Of a stretch of DNA of 64,000 bases, positions 59,053 to 64,000 are shown piece after piece. The position numbers were made by a program, and so were the translations under genes. Origin of the DNA: Haloarcula pellucida (GTDB taxonomy: Archaea > Halobacteriota > Halobacteria > Halobacteriales > Haloarculaceae); assembly GCF_014647235.1 (NCBI RefSeq), contig NZ_BMOU01000001.1, positions 1 through 64,000 on the forward strand, given 5' to 3'. Every line of letters starts with the position of its first letter. Position 1 is the stretch's first letter. The notes beneath the pieces are model-generated. The model worked only from the letters and a program-made list of their open reading frames with translations, ran no database searches and had not been told where the DNA came from.

Positions 59053-60456
59053 CTACCGTCCGGTCGCTCGGCCGGCCGTCGACCGCGCACTGGCCCACCG
59101 ATAGCCGTACACGCCAACCTCGGTGAGAAGCCACCCGACCAGCAACAGACCGGCCAGCGCGGCGTAGAAGAGGTCCCACCCGCTCATCCACACCGGGCGG
59201 AGCCACGGCGCGTAGTGGCCCCACAGCGTCCCGAGTTCCTCGCCGACGCCCGACAGCGGCGTCCCGGCGGCCGTCGCGGTGATGAACGTCCCGACGCTCG
59301 TCTGCTGGCCGCTCCCGGCGACCAGTCCCGCGCTGCCGGTTATCTCGTAGGTCCCGGTCGCGTTCTGCTCGCGGATGGTCGGGCCGTTCGAGCCGTCTCC
59401 GTGAGCTACTCGCTCGGCGTCGTAGGGCCCCCACGTCGCGTAGTACTCCCAGACGATTTCGCCGGTCGGCGTCACCTCGATGACGCGGTGGTTCAGCGTG
59501 TCCGTGATGAGCGTGTTGCCGTTCGGGAGGCGGTCGGCGTCGCGCGGCCAGTTGAGCGAGTCCGACCCGACGGACCACGTCCGGGTCCACGTCCCGTTCG
59601 TGTAGGCGTACTCGACGACGCGGTTGTTGCCGCTGTCGGCCACGAGAATCGTCGGCGTCCCGTCCTCGCCTTCGAGGTAGTCGGGGTTGTGCTGTTCGCG
59701 CATGACGCTGTAGTTGTCGTCTTCGCCGAGTCGCCTATCGATGTCTTTGGTCGTCCGGTTGATGAGAAGCACTTGGTCGAAGTTTCGCGGCGAGACGAGG
59801 AACTGGTCGTCGCCGACCGGATCGACGTCGTTGCTGTGGGTCCAGTCGTCGTTCATCCCGCCGTCGGTACTGTTCGGGAAGTGGTTGCGGTAGCGCCAGC
59901 GCCACGTGACCGACTCCGTCGTCAGGTTGTAGACGACAATTTCGTCGTTGGACACTTGCTGACTCTCGTTCCACGCCCGCATGTGCGAGACGACCAGCGC
60001 GGTGTCGTTGAGTTTGTCCACGTCGTGGGTGTCCTCGTAGGGCAGCAACTGCTCCCACTCGCGCTCGTTCGTCTCGGGGTCCAGTTCGTAGACGAGGGTG
60101 TTGCCCGAACGCGGGGAGACGACCAGCAAGTTCCCGTTCGGAAGCGGGTCCACGTCGAAGAACCACGCGTCGGCCCCCTGCCGACTCTGGTAGGTCCAGT
60201 TCAACCCGCCGCGTTCGTCCAGCGCCACGAGTCGGGCGGGCTTCTTCGGGTTCGTGTTCCCGCGGAAGGTGTACCCCTGCGTACTGACGACTGTCTGGCC
60301 CTCGGCCGCGTCCGTGACCGTCCCACGCTGGAGCGCTTCGCTGTCACTTGGCTCGTAGGTCAGGGCGCTGACGACCGACGGCGTGAGCAACGCCACGACG
60401 ACCAACAGGACGACGCCACGGATGAGCAGACGTCGCGGGGGGCGACTGGAGAGCAC
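59053..60456 (-). CDS. Arylsulfotransferase-like membrane-anchored beta-propeller protein (467 aa)
   Basis: An N-terminal helix (LLIRGVVLLVVVALLTPSVVSAL) and a C-terminal one (LFYAALAGLLLVGWLLTEVGVYG) anchor the protein. The outside domain is a six-bladed propeller-like repeat with DWTHSNDVDPVGDDQFLVSPRNFDQVLLINR, HNPDYLEG and NWPRDADRLPNGNTLITDTLNHRVIEV, matching the arylsulfotransferase (ASST) family. ASST moves sulfate between phenols through a His, and DWTHSND holds a candidate. TTAAACG at 60482-60488 is a leaderless TATA site. Activity is unproven. Confidence 0.8.
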   Translation of the reverse strand: MLSSRPPRRLLIRGVVLLVVVALLTPSVVSALTYEPSDSEALQRGTVTDAAEGQTVVSTQGYTFRGNTNPKKPARLVALDERGGLNWTYQSRQGADAWFFDVDPLPNGNLLVVSPRSGNTLVYELDPETNEREWEQLLPYEDTHDVDKLNDTALVVSHMRAWNESQQVSNDEIVVYNLTTESVTWRWRYRNHFPNSTDGGMNDDWTHSNDVDPVGDDQFLVSPRNFDQVLLINRTTKDIDRRLGEDDNYSVMREQHNPDYLEGEDGTPTILVADSGNNRVVEYAYTNGTWTRTWSVGSDSLNWPRDADRLPNGNTLITDTLNHRVIEVTPTGEIVWEYYATWGPYDAERVAHGDGSNGPTIREQNATGTYEITGSAGLVAGSGQQTSVGTFITATAAGTPLSGVGEELGTLWGHYAPWLRPVWMSGWDLFYAALAGLLLVGWLLTEVGVYGYRWASARSTAGRATGR

Positions 60457-60600
60457 ACTCGCCTTCAGAGGGTCCCGGGATTAAACGCTTCGAGACTTTT
60501 CGGATCAGTTGGCGTCGGTTCGTCGTCGGGTGTTCACCACCCGCACACGGCCGGTCCGAACTCCGATGCCCTCTTATCGCGCTCACCCGAACGCCGATGC

Positions 60601-61152
60601 ATGGAGCGACGGACTGTCAGGATACTCCGGGCTGTCGCCGCCGCCCTCGTCTTCGCGACGGCGGCGTTTCACCTCCGGTGGGGCCTGCCGCGGAGCATCG
60701 TCTACTTTCAGGCCTACGGGCTGTTCCCATCTGGCGGTATCGTCCCGGACCCGCGGCCGTACCTCTTCGTCGTCTTCGCGGTGCTCCTGCTGTCCGGCCC
60801 CTATCTCGTGACTCGCCGGGTCGTCAGCCTCCGCAACGCCTACATCGGGGGGACCCTTCTGCTCCTCGGCTCTATCGCCGCGTGGGTGTTCTGGCACGCC
60901 ACCGGTCACGGGGCCTTCCTCGCCGACGGGGCCCAAGCCGCATCCACGGCTGCGAGCGGTCACAGCCACGGGAGTCAGAGCACTGTGTTCCTCATCCTCG
61001 ACCACTTCGACACGGAACCGCTGGAGACGGCCATCAAGACCATCGAGTTCCTCGGCGTCGCCATCTTCGTGACGCTGCTGTGGAAGGACCCGGCTATCGT
61101 CCCGAACGAGCGCGCAGAACGGGCCGAGGCCGACAGCGCCAGCGAGAGTTAG
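60601..61152 (+). CDS. Four-helix membrane protein (183 aa)
   Basis: Hydrophobic helices lie at about residues 8-28, 52-70, 78-100 and 150-165. Short His-rich stretches (HATGHGAF, GHSHGS) sit between them. The ATG at 60601 has TCTTATC at 60573-60579, a TATA-like site at leaderless distance. The frame is also open far upstream but that part is antisense to the sulfotransferase-like gene and not credible. Unknown function; the His clusters could bind metal. Confidence 0.7.
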   Translation: MERRTVRILRAVAAALVFATAAFHLRWGLPRSIVYFQAYGLFPSGGIVPDPRPYLFVVFAVLLLSGPYLVTRRVVSLRNAYIGGTLLLLGSIAAWVFWHATGHGAFLADGAQAASTAASGHSHGSQSTVFLILDHFDTEPLETAIKTIEFLGVAIFVTLLWKDPAIVPNERAERAEADSASES

Positions 61153-62009
61153 TCGTCGGTGGTCGTCGACTGCTCGGTGACGGTAATCGTCGCCGACCGC
61201 TGGCCGTCGGGCCACGACAACACGAGTTCGTACTCCTCGCCCGTCAACCGGCCTAGCGGTGCGCCGTCGCTTGCGCCCCACGTTATCCGTCCGGTGAAGC
61301 TCGCAGTCTCACCGGCCGCCACGTCGCGTTCTAGCAGCGTCGGCCACACCGTCGCCCGCGGGACAGTCGCCCGGAACGTTCCCGGTCCCGTCCCGACGTT
61401 GGCGACGGTAACGTCGGCGACCAACGAGTCGCCGGGCGAAACGGTATCGGGGAGCGTGAACTCGCGTACCTCGAAGGACGGGTCGCCAGTCAGTCGTTCA
61501 CGCTGTGGGTTCGACAGGTCGTGTGACCATGCCTCGCCGTATTCGAGCGTCGCACTGTCTACGGTGTCGCGTACGTCCACGACGAACCCGGTGACAGTCT
61601 CGTCGTCGGCGACCCGGTCGGTCGAGTTCGCGATGGTCTCGAAGTCCGCGTAGGTGTCCCGGGGTGGTTTCGGGGCGTATCGCTCGCCGTCGACGACCAG
61701 CGAGAACGCCTCCGGGTCGACGCGACTCTCGTCGACGTACCTCGCGAACACCAACTGCGTCCCGTCGGGTGACCCCGAGACCATCCGACTGTCCACCATC
61801 GCAGTGTGGACGACGCTGTCGGTCACCCAGACGCCGCCGAGGTCGGGCGTCACGGCCTCGGTCTGTTCTGCGGTCGTCGTGGGTTCGGTCCGTTCCGCGG
61901 TAGTCGTGCTGGTCGCTGGCGAGTCGCTTCCGGTTCCGAGACAGCCACCGGCGGCGAGCAAGCCGGTACAGGCCGCGAGGACCGAGCGACGAGAGCGCTG
62001 GGAGGGCAT
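61149..62009 (-). CDS. Tat-exported lipoprotein of unknown function (286 aa)
   Basis: The N-terminus MPSQRSRRSVLAACTGLLAA followed by GGCLG carries a twin arginine and lipobox, so the protein is exported folded and lipid-anchored outside. A Thr/Glu-rich linker (about 30-55) precedes a beta domain with two or three Ig-like sheets and a late VNVG-like repeat (DVTVANVGTGPGTFRATV). No catalytic residues recognised. It overlaps the membrane-protein gene by 4 bp convergently. Confidence 0.75.
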   Translation of the reverse strand: MPSQRSRRSVLAACTGLLAAGGCLGTGSDSPATSTTTAERTEPTTTAEQTEAVTPDLGGVWVTDSVVHTAMVDSRMVSGSPDGTQLVFARYVDESRVDPEAFSLVVDGERYAPKPPRDTYADFETIANSTDRVADDETVTGFVVDVRDTVDSATLEYGEAWSHDLSNPQRERLTGDPSFEVREFTLPDTVSPGDSLVADVTVANVGTGPGTFRATVPRATVWPTLLERDVAAGETASFTGRITWGASDGAPLGRLTGEEYELVLSWPDGQRSATITVTEQSTTTDD

Positions 62010-62185
62010 ACGCGGCGGCTACCGAGGGCGGTGGTAAATATCTTCTACCGGACGTCCGACTTCGCCTCGTCCGCGAAGAACCGCTCGCTGGTGGCGAGCA
62101 GTACGCTACTCTTCGCCCAGTTCTTCGCGCAACATCCCGTTGACTTCGCCGGGGTCCGCGCTGCCGCCCCACCTTTTGCGGCGTC

Positions 62186-62210
62186 GGGTTCGCGCTCCGC
62201 TCGCGAACCC
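62186..62210. repeat. 9-bp hairpin
   Basis: GGGTTCGCG pairs with CGCGAACCC over a 7-nt loop. Similar hairpin pairs are a common haloarchaeal intergenic pattern. Confidence 0.6.
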
Positions 62211-62237
62211 CTCCTTGCAAAACGTGGGCGAAAAAGG

Positions 62238-62260
62238 CGCGAATCGCACGACGATTCGCG
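62238..62260. repeat. 9-bp hairpin
   Basis: CGCGAATCG pairs with CGATTCGCG over a 5-nt loop (62247-62251). Confidence 0.6.
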
Positions 62261-62290
62261 TGAAACTGCTCGCTGGTGGCGAGCAGTACG

Positions 62291-63808
62291 CTACTCTTCG
62301 TCCAGTTCCTCGCGCAACATCCCGTTGACTTCGCCGGGGTCCGCACTCCCGCCGGTCTTCTGCATCACCTGACCGACGAGGAAGTTCAGGGCGCCGCCCT
62401 CGCCGCTGTGGTAGTCGGCGACGGCGTCGGGGTTCTCCTCGATGGCCGCCTCGACGGCCTGCTGGACCTCGTCGCCGGAGGTCTTGCCCAGTCCTTCCCG
62501 CTCGACGACGGTGTCCGGGTCCTCGCCCTCGTCCAGCATGTCCCGGAGGACCGTCTCGCGGGCGTTCTTCGCGGTAATCTCGTCCTCGGCGACGAGTTCC
62601 ACGAGGCGGGTGACCTCGTCGAAGCGGTCGTCGACGTCTGTAATCTCCATGTCACGGTAGTTCAGTTCACCGAGGAGGTTGTCGGCCACCCACGTCGCGG
62701 CGAGGCCGGCGTCGAATCGCTCGGCGACGCTCTCGAAGAAGTCCGCGACCTGCTTCGTGCTCGTGAGTTTCGAGGCGGCCTCCTCGGAGAGGCCGTACTC
62801 GGCGACGAAGCGCTCGCGGCGGGCGTCGGGCAGTTCCGGGATGGCGATCTCCGCTTTCCAACTCGACACGCGGAGCGGCGGGATGTCGGCCTCGCGGAAG
62901 TAGCGGTAGTCCTTCTCCTCCTCCTTCGAGCGCATGGAGACGGTGTTGCCGTGGGTCTCGTTGAAGTGACGGGTCTCCTGTTCGACGGCGCGACCCGACT
63001 GGATGAGTTTCCGCTGCCGGGAGGCCTCGAAGGAGAGGGCCTGTTCGGCGCCCTTGTGGCTGGAGATGTTCTTGACCTCGGTGCGGTTGGCGTCTTCGAG
63101 GACAGACTCGTCGATGTGGCCGTCCTCGCGCACCTCGTCGGCGTCGACCATCGAGAGGTTCGCGTCGATGCGCAGACTGCCGTCGCGGGTGGCGTCGAAG
63201 ACGCCCAGATATTCGAGGACCTCCTCGAGCTTTTCGAGGAAGGCCCGCACCTCACCCGGGTCGCGGAAGTCCGGTTCCGTGACGATCTCCATCAGCGGCG
63301 TCCCGGCGCGGTTGTAGTCGATGAGCGTGTAGTCCGCACGCTCGATAGAGCAGGTCCGCGATTCGAGCGGGCCGGTCCCCTCGCGGACGTGCTTGATGGA
63401 CCCGGGGTCCTCCTCCAGATGGGCGCGTCGGATGTCGACGGCCCGTCGCTCGCTCTCGACGCTGAACTCCAGTTCCCCGTCCTGACAGATGGGGGCGTCG
63501 TACTGCGTTATCTGGAAGTTCTTCGGGAGGTCTGGGTAGTAGTAGTTCTTCCGGTGGAAGGTCGTCTCCTCGGGGATGTCGGCGTCGATGGCCTTGCCCA
63601 CCTTCACGGCGGCTTCGACGGCACCCTCGTTGACGACCGGCAGGGCGCCCGGCAGGCCCAGACAGACCGGACAGGTGTGGGTGTTCGGCTCGTCGGTTGG
63701 CTCTGTCGAGCACCCGCAGAATATCTTCGTCTCCGTCTCTAGCTGGACGTGGACCTCCAGCCCGATGACGGCCGCGAGTTCGCGGGACTCGGCGGCTTGC
63801 GCAGTCAT
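62291..63808 (-). CDS. gatB: Asp/Glu-tRNA amidotransferase subunit B (505 aa)
   Basis: The cradle-domain start IGLEVHVQLETETKIFCGCSTE, the zinc-ligand pairs CGC and CPVCLG, and FHRKNYYYPDLPKNFQITQYD are typical of GatB. The helical and YqeY tail domains (about 370-505) end with LREELDEE. With GatA and GatC (not in window) it converts Asp-tRNA-Asn and Glu-tRNA-Gln to the amide forms. AspS at 43359-44663 could supply the mischarged Asp-tRNA-Asn. Confidence 0.95.
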   Translation of the reverse strand: MTAQAAESRELAAVIGLEVHVQLETETKIFCGCSTEPTDEPNTHTCPVCLGLPGALPVVNEGAVEAAVKVGKAIDADIPEETTFHRKNYYYPDLPKNFQITQYDAPICQDGELEFSVESERRAVDIRRAHLEEDPGSIKHVREGTGPLESRTCSIERADYTLIDYNRAGTPLMEIVTEPDFRDPGEVRAFLEKLEEVLEYLGVFDATRDGSLRIDANLSMVDADEVREDGHIDESVLEDANRTEVKNISSHKGAEQALSFEASRQRKLIQSGRAVEQETRHFNETHGNTVSMRSKEEEKDYRYFREADIPPLRVSSWKAEIAIPELPDARRERFVAEYGLSEEAASKLTSTKQVADFFESVAERFDAGLAATWVADNLLGELNYRDMEITDVDDRFDEVTRLVELVAEDEITAKNARETVLRDMLDEGEDPDTVVEREGLGKTSGDEVQQAVEAAIEENPDAVADYHSGEGGALNFLVGQVMQKTGGSADPGEVNGMLREELDEE

Positions 63809-63918
63809 TACCCGTCGTTCGGTGTCGGCTGGCTAAAGGGTAACGACCCCCGCCGGCGCGGTTCGCCGGACCGCTGCCCCCCGACCGCCACCGCCCGGTC
63901 GTTTCAACCGGTAGAAAT

Positions 63919-63931
63919 ATTTGTCACAAAT
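63919..63931. promoter_or_regulatory. Palindrome on the promoter of the last gene
   Basis: ATTTGT-C-ACAAAT is a perfect 6+1+6 palindrome. The neighbouring GAAATATTT (63915-63922) is a TATA-like site about 29 nt upstream of the ATG at 63947, so a bound regulator would cover the promoter. Confidence 0.45.
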
Positions 63932-63946
63932 GGTTAGTTGTATAAC

Positions 63947-64000
63947 ATGAGCGCGACCCAATCTGTGCTGGAGCACCATCTCGAAATGTTCGGCGAAGGC
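63947..64000 (+). CDS. Probable NTF2/SnoaL-like protein, 3' truncated by window end
   Basis: Only 18 codons are visible: MSATQSVLEHHLEMFGEG. The EHHLExFGEG opening is common in haloarchaeal NTF2-like (SnoaL/ketosteroid-isomerase) proteins, which have a small alpha+beta cone fold. The assignment rests on this short stretch and is weak. The TATA-like site about 29 nt upstream supports this ATG and a leaderless message. Confidence 0.4.
   Translation, partial: MSATQSVLEHHLEMFGEG

Larger units (their letters stand above)
62083..62353. repeat. Duplicated 3' end of gatB with intervening hairpins
   Basis: Direct repeats of 86 bp at 62083-62168 and 62268-62353 differ at only a few positions. The right copy is the real gatB end with its stop; the left copy again reads GGSADPGEVNGMLREELGEE and a stop in the same orientation. 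Between them are two perfect 9-bp hairpins, GGGTTCGCG/CGCGAACCC (62186-62210) and CGCGAATCG/CGATTCGCG (62238-62260). Each repeat also contains CTCGC...GCGAG arms around a short loop. Confidence 0.85.

Noticed and set aside
58612-60600. Long open upstream extension of the 60601 membrane-protein gene
   Set aside because: The extension is antisense to the GNAT and sulfotransferase-like genes, and a leaderless TATA site supports the ATG at 60601.
1-64000. CRISPR arrays, rRNA and tRNA genes, complete insertion sequences
   Set aside because: No regularly spaced repeats, no rRNA or tRNA features and no transposase gene with terminal repeats were seen in the window.

Overview
The window is haloarchaeal chromosome (class Halobacteria; the gene set would fit a Haloarculaceae-type genome, but the genus cannot be fixed from sequence alone). 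Support comes from high GC with strong G/C third-position bias, Asp/Glu-rich acidic proteins, leaderless genes with TATA boxes about 25-30 nt upstream, and archaeal genes: proteasome alpha/beta, pantoate kinase plus phosphopantothenate synthetase, GGGP synthase, TruD, Pth2, RpoP, L37Ae, Pcc1, ThiR and a Bat-type regulator.

Region 1, about 1-16,020: the right part of an integrated provirus. It runs from a truncated tail/baseplate-like gene at the left edge to a tyrosine integrase (14748-16016, minus). In between are many small genes coupled by ATGA/GTGA overlaps (SWIM finger, zinc ribbons, J-domain, an LSm-ParB-C2H2 fusion), an Orc1/Cdc6 ATPase and two paralogous phiH-repressor-like winged-helix genes, each divergent from an early operon. 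The leaders of these two operons (5212-5281 and 10264-10358) carry what look like two homologous three-way-junction RNAs. Each has a 19-nt and an 18-nt hairpin inside an outer helix, compensatory base changes, and a second copy of the outer-helix 5' strand abutting the start codon, so the leader could switch between two folds. This is the most interesting signal in the window. AT-richer cargo genes (1445-2275, 2921-3739, 7335-8407) interrupt the provirus, and a 645-bp gene-free stretch (2276-2920) holds a gene remnant and strong inverted repeats.

Region 2, 16,141-38,166: host genes. A UPF0175/PIN toxin-antitoxin-like pair borders the provirus. Then come the two archaeal CoA-pathway enzymes, a tandem AAA+ ATPase, Thi4 with its probable regulator ThiR about 5 kb away, a patatin, methyltransferases, dCTP deaminase, Pth2, the 20S proteasome pair, an MFS transporter, TruD, a DUF2103 protein and an L37Ae-RpoP-Pcc1 operon. 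Between dcd and thiR lie 68-bp tandem repeats, each reading as a 23-codon ATGA-coupled microORF ending like dcd.

Region 3, 38,274-64,000: a large PAS/GAF/Bat-HTH sensor-regulator, an aldo/keto reductase, AspS, an Lrp regulator next to an RCK protein and an APC-permease/Usp fusion (with a palindrome on the promoter), GGGP synthase, a Rieske protein, TopA, GOGAT (gltBD), a GNAT enzyme, an arylsulfotransferase-like protein, a lipoprotein and GatB. AspS and GatB together fit the indirect tRNA-dependent amidation route. Two related ~80-bp nested palindromes (42272-42350, 49545-49624) and a duplicated gatB tail (62083-62353) are the repeats here. The window ends 18 codons into a probable NTF2/SnoaL-like gene.
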